A stretch of 64,000 nucleotides of DNA from Cymodocea nodosa. Taxonomy: Eukaryota; Streptophyta; Magnoliopsida; Alismatales; Cymodoceaceae. The notes under the pieces were generated by a model that did not search any database, was not told the origin of the DNA, and saw nothing but the letters and a program-made list of their open reading frames with translations. Location of the stretch: assembly GCA_036874045.1 (NCBI GenBank), contig CM072338.1, positions 17,382,501 through 17,446,500 on the forward strand, read 5' to 3'. Of the stretch, positions 1-12,500 are shown piece by piece; position 1 is the first letter of the stretch; every line of letters begins with the position of its first letter. Position numbers and translations under genes: made by a program.

Positions 1-564
1 AAGAAGTGCAAGCTTCTTGTGAATATGGTACTGTATTTTATCTACAAACCACATTACATGCTAATACTAACTAAAGGTAAACTCAATACGCAAGGTTCAC
101 ATTAATGTAGAATTTGAGAATTACTTACCTAACATTCAAACCCCTAATCAACCCTAAAACTTACATCTAGAAAATTCCAAACTACAATATTACAAACTTA
201 CATCTATTTAAAAAGAATTATGAGTAGATATGCCATGTGTGTTGATTTCTCAAGGAAAACTTCTAGATTAGGAAATTGCTAATGTTTGCCATTTTTAGAG
301 AAGAAAAAGAATAAGTCTTTTTACATGCACATGCATAGATCTCACTTGAACATTCCCACCCTCCAAAAAATACTGAGATTAACATATTAGCCACTTTCTT
401 CTATCCAGGGTTACACCACTTTCACGATCAAATGACAAAAGAAAATAAAAACCTTAGTCAAGTAATTTGCTTGACAATAGCAGATGAACAAATTTGTTAA
501 CACTTGAAGTAACACGGTAAGCTAAGAAAATATCAGAAACAAGTACAAAAAAGAGAATCCCAAC
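1..564 (-). other. LIG4 intron 5 (window edge)
   Basis: This is non-coding AT-rich sequence downstream, on the minus strand, of the fifth visible LIG4 exon. The exon carrying the catalytic lysine motif of DNA ligases should come next, but I could not find it here. It must lie beyond the left edge of the window. Confidence 0.6.
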
Positions 565-3500
565 CTTCTTCCAGGCTGTGGCAGCATCACTAACTCTCAT
601 AGCTAGTTGAGGCCTTACAGCTTTGCCAACTTCAATGTCCTTATAAGATGGTCAATATATGTTTGTTAGAAGTACATAGATTCTTCCATGTAAGTAAGTG
701 AAACAATCAATTCACTTTAAAATAATGTTCAGGTACAAGACCATCACAGACTCATGAAATACCTGTCTCTTGTGTCGCTGAGTTCGATCATTCAGTTTTT
801 CACAAACTAATTTCAAATCACATGTAACATTAAACAAGTCTTCAGCATCAGGATGGAATTCTTTGAAAATGCTCTTTTCACTGATCCCCAACTTTAGATC
901 TGAAAATAAAGAAGTCATATCATATCCAAATGTCACATTAAAATGTCAACATTTATCAACAACACCACCTTTAAGAATAATCATTAGAATCCACTTCATC
1001 TCCACTGCATTGGTCTTCTTAATAAGACTAGAGAGGATGGAAGCCTTGATTCCCCTGTCAAGACAACATACCGTAGCAAATGAGAAGCCAAGAATTGATG
1101 TTCAAAGCTATAATCCACATAACCATGATAGTCATGTCCTGAATCAAAATGAGAACATAGGCAGGACTTCATCATGCATCTCAACATGAGCAGCAAACTC
1201 TGCAAGCTATGGCAAAGAACGTGCACTGGAAATTATCAGCTACACAATATTAAAAGCTCTTATTGTGCATCTATAGTTCTATACTATGATGAAGGAATGA
1301 AAAATAGTGTTTACTAATATGGGTTACATATATAAGGCTGATTAAAGATATCTTGCAAATCAATATAGAATAATCCAAATACACATATAATATATAACAC
1401 ATGCATAACCTAACATTCTCCTTCAAGCTAGTTAGAGCACATTTATCAATTATGCTTGATTGATTACATAAAATCTCCCAACACTCAAGTCCTTATCCAA
1501 AGATTAGTTGCAAGGAGTAGATATGACTCCTCATCACTATATCACAAACATAGTGATGATCTACTTTAATATGCTTCGGATGCTCATGGAAGAAGGGGTT
1601 ATTGATAACAAAAATAATAACTTTGTTATCACTGCTCTCGGCCATGAGGACCTCCACAAGAAAATTAAGCCTATCAAAAGAGACCTATACTTTGGTTTCC
1701 ACTATTCTTAGCCATGAAGACCTCCACAGGAAAATTAAACTTAATCAAAAGACACCTAAGTCACATCATATCATACATTATTTATGCTATGGAGTGATAC
1801 TCAAACTTAAGAATCAATACTAAATCTCAACACTACATTCAACTTCTTACCTCGGACCACCCCCAAGGCCCCAACATGTGAAAGAATTAAAATGGAATTC
1901 CAATCTCCTTTATCCATTACATATCCAGAGTTTGAGTAGACCTCAATTTATAAATGATTATTTTTTTGTAAATGAGTCCTTCAAGGACCCTTGCTAATGG
2001 ACTATGTAAGACTCATTTATGTATTAAAGTATATGAGGGGGTCTGTGTTTTATTAGGTTATTAGATATTGTTTCATCCAAAACCCTTATGTAATCAACTC
2101 ATTAGCAATAACATATATTTGTTTCCTCCCTCAATCCACATGGTACAAAAACACAAAAAAACCCTTAGGCACCACTACCACCAATCTCTCCCAACCTAGA
2201 TTGCCTCCTAATGCAAGCCCATTTCCACCAAACACCACCACCACCAATCGCTACACAACCAACCTCTTCCAACCTAGATTGCCTCCTGATGCAAGCCCTC
2301 TTCCACCAAACACCACACCACACCACCCAACCCACCACCCTCCAACTCCTCTCACCCACTGCCATCCCTTCTCTTATGGTTGTCAAGTCTTTCCGGCACT
2401 CCAACCAACCATCCCAAGAGTTGCAAGCCACTCAACAATTGTCAGTCACCGACCAAGCTGATTGACTGTTCCATTACTACCAACCAAACAAGTGTTGCAT
2501 CATACTTATAGTACGTATAGATGACATTGTGTAAATTGGTCATGAAATTATAGATATTCATCAAACTAAAGACTATCTATAGAAGCATTTCATCACAAAG
2601 GGCATGAACCAACTTAAGCACTTTTTGAATATTAAATTTGCTTACACCAAGGATAGTGTAACACTATATATATGTATGGTTATGAAACATGGCCAGCCTC
2701 CACTATTACTACTCTCTCTCTTTTATAAAAGGGGTGAGAAAATAGAAGGAAAAAGGAGACACTATCCAATCTAATTCAAAGGTAAACTAAGAAAAACTCA
2801 TATGCAAGATAATTCATATGAGTTTCAGGGTAAAAGTTTTATCTTGCACGTGTAAAATAATTCTTAAGTGCAAGATAAAACTTAATGTTTGCAATCTAGA
2901 GATCCAAGTAAATACTTCAAGTACGCATGAGGAAGATGATAGACACCTTATATGTCTGAATTATTTGACCTCTCAATTATTCCTATAAGATTAAGTTGCT
3001 ATAAGTGTCTATGATGAATGACTGGTACAAATTTGGACTAAGTGTATAGTGTATGTCTATGTGTGCAAACAAGATGAGATGAGGAGAGTATATCTACATG
3101 ATTCACATGAGACGATAAGAAGAATAAATGAGAAATAAAGACTTATGAAGACTAAAGGAAGAGAATATAATCATGCATAAAATTCTCATTCAAGTGTAGT
3201 TATAAACAAAATAAAGTCTAAGTGCAACTAAAAATGACTTAACTATGGTGCAATTGTAGCTAAGTTAGGCTAAATAAGCAAACAAGCAAATAATACATGG
3301 CAGGTGCAAAGTATAAGTGCATAAACTACTATAAGCATGTGAATGAAAAAATAGGGCATAAGTAAATCATATAAGTATGAATGAATAGGTGAAGCATAGA
3401 TGCATGAGTGCAATATATAAGGTGTGATGCACGATGTGAGTATGATTATGTGTGTATGTGTACAAGTATGCATAGATAAGCATAAACGTAAGTGCATATG

Positions 3501-6500
3501 TATGAATGAATGAGCATATGTGAGTGCACATGAGAATGTATGTGACTGTATATGAATATGAATTAAGCTTAGATAATGTATGAAATGTGAGTGCATATGG
3601 ATAGGAGATATGCATGCTTATGTATGAATATAAGTACATAAATTGAACTTATATGATGTATGATGGGGATTATGAATGCAAGTTGTGATATGAAACAAGC
3701 ATCTAAGATGTATGACGTATGAGTGCAAATGGGCAAGAATTGTGAGAGCACATACAAGGATGGGAGTGCATGAAACAAGTATATATGAGACATGATATGT
3801 GGGTGTATATGAACATGGATTATGAGTACATATGCATGCAAGTCATGACATGAAACAAACACTTAAAATGTATGAAGTATAAGTGCATGTGGAAAGGAAT
3901 CTATATGCATGAATGAGTATGGTATGTGTGAGTGTGTAAGTGCATGATTGGAGATACACATAGGCAAGAATCTATATAAATGAATGAACATGATTTGTGT
4001 GTGCATAAGTGTGTATGAGTGCATGATTGAAGGTGAGCTTAGGCAAGAGTCTATATGAATGAATGAGCATGATTGAAAGTGAATGAATGAAGTGAGTGCA
4101 TGACATACAAGTGAATGAATGAAGTAAGTGCATGACATATAGGTAAATGAAGAGTGCATGACATGTAGATGAATGAATGAATGAATGAAGTGTATAACAT
4201 ATAGATGAATGAATGAAATGAATGCATAACATATAGATGAATGAATGAAATGAATGCATAACATATAGATGAATAAATGAAGTGAGTGCATATAGATAAG
4301 TAAATGTGTATGCAACATACATTTCAACATGCATAAGTGATGAATGATTGACATAAAAACATGAACTCATGAGTGAAAGGTGTGTGCATACATGACATGA
4401 ATTGCAACATGTATTTGTGAATGAATGAGAGACATATAGCATGAAGATATAAGTGAATGATGAATGAAAATATAACAGAAATTAAAGCATGTATTGGAGC
4501 ATGTATGAATAAATGTATAAATGCTTATGATGTCATGGAGCATGGATTATGTGATTATATGACAAGGGAATGATGAACCACAAGCATGTGAATAAGCAAT
4601 TAAAGGGTGTAGATGATGGACTACATGGCATATGAATAAGTGATGAAAACTACATGGATATAGATGACTGATCTACATGTGTGTGAATGATTGAATTATA
4701 TGTTTATGAATGAGTGAGCTACATGTATATGGGATTATATGTTTATGAAGGAGTGTCCTACATGCATATGAGTGATGATTAATTGAACTATATATATATA
4801 TATATATATGAATGGGGAACTATTGCCTTGAGTGATGGTAATATGCATGAATGGTTTCAAAGCAAGTAGGTTGACTTAATGTAGCAAATGTATGAGAATA
4901 AGCAAGATGAATGGATTTAGGAATGAAAATAAATAGAATCTCCAAAATCACTTGTCAAAAACATCATCCCAAATCTATTGAAATTGTTGCCCAAAACCAT
5001 CAAGGAAAATAATGTATGGGAACCATAACCAAAAACTATATGGGATGAACAAATAATGCTATAGTGAAAGGGTTGTTTGACACTTCCACCGACTGTCCAG
5101 CCAAGCTATGACAATTTAACCATGGTCAATCCAAGCTTGGGAAGCTTAGTCTAATAATGCAGCCAGTTCAAGTTCAGTGAGCTTGATCTGATGGTGAGAA
5201 AGTGGAAACCAAACATAAATCAAAGAGTTGGAAATCTCAAAAATAGTGAAATGCCAATTTGGGTATTAGGTTACCCAAACTCAATGGTGACAATCTAGGT
5301 GTTGGACGCCTAATCTAGATTGAAGAAGAGGAAAGCAAAAGCAAAAATCAGATGAAACAAAGAATGGGGAGCGGGCAGCAACTAGAGAATTCAAAGTGGA
5401 AGTTTGATAGGAATTAGGGATTCTTAAATTTAAAGCCTAAAACATGAAATTAATTGTAGTAAAATAAAATTGGGACTCACCAAAGTCCAATTGTTTCCTC
5501 TAATTGAAAAAATAATAATATATATATATATATATATATAAAGGAAAGATCACTAGTTGTCGAAAAATGGGGAGCTCGCCAAAGCTTCTCAGAAATGGGT
5601 ACGTAAGGACATTTGGAAACTTGGAAAGGCAATAAATGGGCTTGTGAAGATGTTTCAAAGCTTATTACGTAGTTACAATAGTGTTCAACGAAGGTGCAAG
5701 GTTGCTAGCGATCAAAGGTCATTGTTGAAACTAGGAAAGACAATTAAAGGAGTGGCACAAATCGACTATTTAAGGATACGATGATGCAACCTAGAAGTTG
5801 GTTGCTTGAAATGATTCAAAAACAAGTGAAGAGCAGTAGAGCATCAACGAGTCATTGGAGTTTGAAGGCAACTACTAGAGTCATCAAAAAAAGTAATTGA
5901 AATTGAGAAAGGCAACTAATGAAGTAGTGTGAAACAATGGTTTGAAGGTGTGATGACAACCTTTGGAGGTTCAACATTTAGAATAATATGAAACAATGTG
6001 ACTGCAAAGCTTGAATTCAAAGGCAACTGTCAGAGCCAAGGAAGATCATTAGAGGAGAGCATGGAACAAAGTTCTAGTAATGTGAAACAAATGACTAGAC
6101 CTTGCTTGTTCACAAAGGGTCTAAGCAAGTGACTTTCATGCCTTAAACAAGACATATAAGAGAGCTTATATAGAGCTTGCCAATGGAAAACAACAACGAC
6201 AACAATTAACAATGCAAACAGCAGCAACAACGTGATTTAATATAGGAGGTTGTTGTAGAACACGACAAGGAGAAAAATGGCAAAGTTAGTTGTTAAGTTG
6301 ATTGACATTTGCAAGAGGTCACAATGGGTTGTTAGCTCTCCAACAAGTGGCTACCACTGCGTAGGTAGTGGATCGAGTTGTTGAGCTAGATGGACCAAGC
6401 CAACACGAGCATGTGTGGTGGTAGACCAAGCAACTATAGCACTCGATTGGGCAACAAGGTACGATGCACAACTCAACCCATCTAGTGCTCAATTAGGATA

Positions 6501-9500
6501 GTCCATGCATAAGTGGTGATGTATGAGTTGGTTCAAGCATGCGTAGTTGAGCCAAATGTGATGATGGTGGACTGAGTGTAGGCAACAACATGCAAACGCA
6601 AGCTTAATCGTGAGCTAGTTTGCAAACGATCTATCAACATGCTAAACAAGTGATTGAAAATCTGTGAATGAGATTTGGATGAGCAAAGAATGGCTACAAA
6701 TGAGATCAAGTGGCTAACACACAATCAAGTGATGTACAATTGAGATGCACAATCAAGAGAATGGACAACTAAGATGTAATCATGAAATGCGATCAAACAA
6801 ATGAACAACTGAGATGTGATCAAATGGATGGATGGTTAAGATAAACAGGCAACATCAAACAGTTGGGATGAAATCAAGATCAAACAACCCAAATGAAATG
6901 ATTAAGATGGATGGTTGGGATGATCTTAGGTGATTGGGCTTAATCTAGTTGATTGACCAAGCCAATTGGGTGCAAACACTATCCACTAGGTTCAATTGAC
7001 TAAACCTAGGTTTGGTTGATCAAGCCAATTAAGTTCACCTAGGACACTTGAGTTCGAACACTAATCAACTAGGCTCATTGGACTAGATCAATTGAGTGCA
7101 AATTTAGTTAATTGGGTATGAGCTAGTTTGATTGGGTCCAAAGCAAATCAAATGGGTATGAATTAAATTGATTGGTTTTGAGTTGAATTGACTGAGTTCA
7201 GACCAAATTAGCTAGAAACATGCCTAATTAATCCAAGTTTAGCCAAATTGTAGGAAAAGGCTAGAAAGAGGGAAAAAAACATGCAACTAACTAGAAACAA
7301 CATGGAAAATATGTTTCAATGACTAACGATTTCACATTGAGTCTTGGAGTGAGGTGTCAACAAATAGGATGACACTATCTCAAAGGAAGTATTGGTTAGA
7401 CCATACAAAAAAGGTCTTCTAGAGTGTAAACCGAAAAACACTCTAGTTGATCAAAGCCTAGACTTTTAAGAAAGATTATTATCACTTTTGGAAGATACTA
7501 GGAAATATAATTGCCTAATTGGGAAGTTGACCAATTACATACCCACACATTACATACATTGTTGAAGTAAAGGATTTATGCATAAAAGGCATCTAGAGTT
7601 CTAAGAGAAGGACTATTTATAGAAGAAATTACCACTTATGAATTAAGGAAAATTCATATTCAAAGTAAATAGAAGATAAGTGACATAGAAAATCCACTTC
7701 TAAATATTGTGTGTGTGTGTGTGTGCGTACAAGGATCTTTAAGAATCTGTTAATGTATGTTAGTTCCCCTATTAGATAGAATAGTAGACTGTATTGCATA
7801 GGAAGAATCACCCTCTTATTGGCATTGAGAGAGACCAATGGGATTGATGTCATGTCGAACTTCAATCTGATGAAAAATTGATGTGTCAAACTTCAATGGA
7901 AATGTCAGTAAAAGTTTGTAAAAAAAAAGAAATCCACAAAAATTATGAATTTAGATATGAAATTTAAAAAAAGCTAAAGTAATCAATAATACAAATCTAG
8001 AAATAATTAAATTTAATTTTTATGACATTAAAAATACAACATACCATAAAATTGGTGTGTTGCAATACAATAAATTATTTAAAATATAGTAGCAATGTTC
8101 TGAAAATTAAAAATAAAAATAAAAATCTTTGGATAACCCTTGGATGATGGATTCATTGCATGAAAACCATAAATTTAAGCATAAAAATTATAGATCTACA
8201 TTCAAATTAAGAAAACTTAATGGAGGTGGAAACTTACCTCAGAAGACTAGACAGGAAAGATTTTGGTAAGGCAAGAAAGATTCCAATAACAAAACATGGA
8301 TTTTGAAAAAAGAGAGCTCCAACAAGGTAAAATGGTAATAACATCAATGAAGACCTAGAGAGGAAGGCAACTAGAGGAGAAGAGGAAAATATGAGATAAG
8401 ATATATAAATGAAAGAAGGGTCAAAACAAAAATTCAGTAGCAAATGTCAACATGTTGATCAATATGGATTAACTTAAGTATAAAATTCACCGACATCAAC
8501 CGTCCTAACATTTCAAAACTGACATGGTACCAACATGCCCCTACCATTTTGTAAAACCATCATCCACCTATTTTTCTTGTTTATCATTAGAAATTTCAAA
8601 ACTCATGTCAATTTTGAAAACTATGCCAATGATAGATGACAATACCTTCACAAAAGAGTGAGCAAGAGTTTGAGAAATGCACATATATAAACCAAAGGGT
8701 CTTCTTGAATACTCCTTCCCAATAAATGCTAAATAGAGTACTGAGAATCAAGTCTCCGAAGTGGCAGAAAGCCAAAAGGGCTTTTCAACTTTCAGTGCAT
8801 CCCTACTATTAGCATTTTAAAAATATAACTCATTTATAGCCTATTTTTTATGAAGTTTCAGCATTTCTTTTCTAATTTTTCTACCTCAAATATTAAACAT
8901 TTGAAAACATCAAGAAATAACTTTTTTATAAACTTCTACTACAAAATGTCAAATCAAATAATTTATATGTTTTCTATAAGTTCCCAATTTACACTTAAAC
9001 AACTATTATTTGATTTCAAAAATGTGAAACAGGATTTGTGAACAAGGAAATGATTCTTACAAGTACAGGTCATAGTTTAACAGCAAAAAAAAGAAACTTT
9101 ATTTTTATTAACAAAAAATAATTTCATATTTGTTCAACATTATATGTTAAAATTGTGTTTGAGTTATTATTAGTCTTATTTAGGCATTAGTCATACGTGG
9201 GTTATTAGGCATCCATTTCTATTGGGTGTTTAATAAACTTTATATATGTGTACTTCTTTGATCATTAGTGGCTAATCACATTATAGAAAGGTTATATTTT
9301 GATTGTCAATTCCATTCTTAATCTTTTTTAGAAGTGTAATTAAGTTGATTCTCATTAATGCATAATAAAATTCATGTAGTACATAATACCCTTTTCCATA
9401 AGATAAAGATCATTCAAAGTGGATAGACCCCACCAAATCATTATAGAAGAGTGGTATGCTCGGCAAATAATGTCTTCAATGATATTACTCTCCACTGAAA

Positions 9501-12500
9501 ATGTTATCATTCCTCTTTAGCCAAATAGCCTAGAAGATGTCATGGAACACTTGAAACATTCTATGCTTGTCAGCTATATGCTAAGATAGATCAAACCTTA
9601 TATTCAACAGAAAAACCTAGGCAGAGTATCTAAGAAGTTGAATGGCAGAAATTATTTATTGTGGTCTAAGAGCTTTAAGACATTTGCTGTAGCCCATAAG
9701 AAGATAACGCAACCTATGATGACTGGTACATAGATGATAACATCATCATCTCGTGGTTGGTAAATAGCATAGAACTTATTGTCATCATAGTGTGATACTC
9801 CATCCAGTCAAGAAAATCTGGTAACTTGAAGACTACATATAGCCATGAGAATAATATATCACGAATCTTTGACATTGTAGAAACTAAGACATGATGAAAG
9901 AGTAGATTGATCATTAACCACAATAAAGCCTCCATATATAGATGCTACACAACAATGAAAAACATGTGACTAGTAATGTAAAACTATTAGCCACAACAAA
10001 ACATATAATAATAAATATTATGTGGACTATCATTATGTTAAAGATATGATGATCAAGTTATTTGCATACCTTATAACAGATACTTTCACCGAAGGACTGA
10101 ACATATAGTCTTATGAGTCACTTAATAACAAGATGAGTAAGATTAATATAAATGCTTTGGTCTAAGGGAGAGTGTTAGGAATATTGCATTAGTTGGGGTG
10201 TGGGGTTAATGGTGTTATTGGATATCCATTAATCTAATCACCCTATAAATATGTAATCCTCTCTCTTATTAGTGATAATATCTTTTCATTCTCTTCTCCC
10301 TAATATCATAAATATTATATGACATTGCACACATAGGATAATTAAAAAGCATGCCTTGATTAATGTGTGTGATAAGATGGCCATAGAGGCTTACACTAGG
10401 TAACTAATATAGGTGATCTCTCTAAGGGGGGGTTTGTGCCTACTTGGATTTTTAAGAAAGGAAAGAAATGAAAGTAAATAAAGTATGTAAGTAGTTTGTG
10501 CAGATTTGTAAATAAAGTATCAAATATAAAAGGAAAAATTTTCCTTGATTTCAAATATAAAAGGAAAAATTTTCGTTTGCTCCCACCAGCCCCTCCATCG
10601 CCCCCACGAGCCATCGCGCAGAATCCTCCATATACACCACATCGACCGCCAACACGAGATCAAAGGGGGGCCTAGCGGTGGCAATGTGATTAGGGTTGTT
10701 CCAATAAAGCTGGGCGTGGCGGGGTGGCTTGTGGGGACCGAAGAAAGGTTACGCTTGAGGTTGCACTTGAGAGCGGGTATGACGGGAGTGGTGTCGGTGA
10801 GGAGGATGTCGGAGAGACCGAGGAGGGAGAGACCCATGCTGGCGACACTGCATCCGACGTCGAGCTCAATGGTGCACTTCGTGGACAGAGGGAAGAGGTG
10901 GGGGTAAGGGTTGGGGGTGTCAATGTGTTGCCAACTCTTCAATTCTTGACAATGGCACCACAAAACTTGTTCAAAAAGAAGAAATTCTTGTTGTTTAGTT
11001 ACTTTCAAATGTATATTTATAAGTTCTACTAAAAGTAACTATTTAAAATGAAAAAATGCATAATATTAACGGTTAAATAATGGTTAATTGTATAATATTT
11101 AGCTTATCATATGAGAATTAAGCTATTATGTTATAATTGCACTATTATATACTTTAATAAAAGAATCTACATAATTTCAAGGAATTAGCACTAATTAAGT
11201 ATATTTTTGTACTATCGGTGAGTTACAAGCTTTTTAATTCCTAATTTTGTATACATCAACTTTTATGTTTACATTTATTAATGTATATAAGAGAGATATC
11301 ATATTCTATTTTTTATTTTCCGTTAGATTTCAACCAGGCCCAAATCGACCCATGGGCCAGTCCAGGCCTGGCTCGAATCAACCCACGGACCAGCCCAGCC
11401 CAGCCCAGCCAAATAATATATTTATGTTGTGAATTTTATTTATGTTAGTTAACAATTTCAAAAAGTAATTGATTGTGATATGCTATGTTTAAATAGGTAA
11501 TACACAATACAAATTTTGTTCAATTTGTTTATGATATTATTAATAAATAAATATTTTTATTTTTGATATTTTTTCTTAAAATATAAGTATTATGATGTGA
11601 AGAAATAGAGTAAATTAAAATTAATTATTAGAATTCTTTGATTAAAAAAATATATTTCAATTCTGAACATTCCATCTGGCACAAACCTCCCTATGGGAAT
11701 CTTAACTTTCCTAACTTTCTGAGACGTGCACAAACAGCCATTCATTTCTCAAGAATCTAGACTTTCTAATTCATAGGAATCTGAACTTTCCATTTCCTTC
11801 ATTTCTGAACTTTCCGACATGCACAAACACCCCCTAAGTTACCCATGGGAACCCAAGAAAGGTCTAGTACCAACTAGGTGAGGAAGATACTTATTAAGGC
11901 ACCTGCTAAGCACCAAGGCATGATTTAATCACTCTTGGACTGGTTGCCTCACCATCTCTTAGTTAGGAAGATCTTCTATTGGATTTTTTAATTATATATA
12001 TAAAGGCTTTTCATTGCATTATATATATAGAGAATATTTTTGAAATATATAATCATAAATTTTTCTAAATTATACACATTAATATTATTACATTTCATAT
12101 TTTGATGTTATCTTAAGATTATTTATGTATTATAATGCTATTTAGAAAATAATAGAGTTAAAAGTACACATTTATTATTAAATATTTAAAAATATATAAA
12201 ATATATGTATGAAAAGTAAATTTGAATTTTTATATCAATGCCTAGGTGCCCAAGCAACCAAGTCATGTTGGCCAACAACCTAGAGCCTTAATAGGTGTGG
12301 TGAGGAATATCAAATATTATAGCTAAATGAAAAGACCAGTGCACAAGAAAGCACCTAGATAGTGCATCTTGTCACATTGTAACCTCTAAGATTATGTCAA
12401 ATGGGTGAGGAGCCTAAAGCACCCTTATAAAGAAGGATCAAGTCATGATGGTTGGATAAGGAGCCTAGGACATCTCAACAACGAGAACCCCCAATCTAAC

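Larger units (their letters stand above)
10426..11834. mobile_element. PIF/Harbinger-like element carrying a gene fragment (Pack-type)
   Basis: The left end reads GGGGGGGTTTGTGCC and the reverse complement of the right end reads GGGGGTGTTTGTGCA. These are terminal inverted repeats of about 14 bp with one mismatch. The trinucleotide TAA flanks both ends (10423-10425 and 11835-11837), matching the 3-bp TWA target duplication of PIF/Harbinger elements. Further copies of the GCACAAAC word occur inside the right end (about 11679 and 11729). The element is about 1.4 kb with no visible transposase, so it would be non-autonomous. Its left half contains a broken methyltransferase gene piece (10576-10950). 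Its right half is AT-rich, with a GC-rich patch of repeated CAGCCCAGCC at about 11390-11410. A hAT or other origin is less likely because the flanking repeat is 3 bp. Confidence 0.65.

Noticed and set aside
1130..1230. Possible extra LIG4 exon (reads AEFAAHVEMHDEVL on minus)
   Set aside because: It has no GT donor in a usable phase, runs into a stop, and exons 2 and 3 already join in phase with a gapless family match.
3863..4442. Two long minus-strand ORFs (163 and 156 codons)
   Set aside because: Their translations are repetitive His/Ile/Ser strings produced by the GAATGAATGA tandem repeat; two overlapping frames are open at once, which signals composition and not coding.
10545..11032. Plus-strand ORFs of 102-120 codons in the GC-rich patch
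   Set aside because: Antisense to the methyltransferase fragment and without recognisable pattern.
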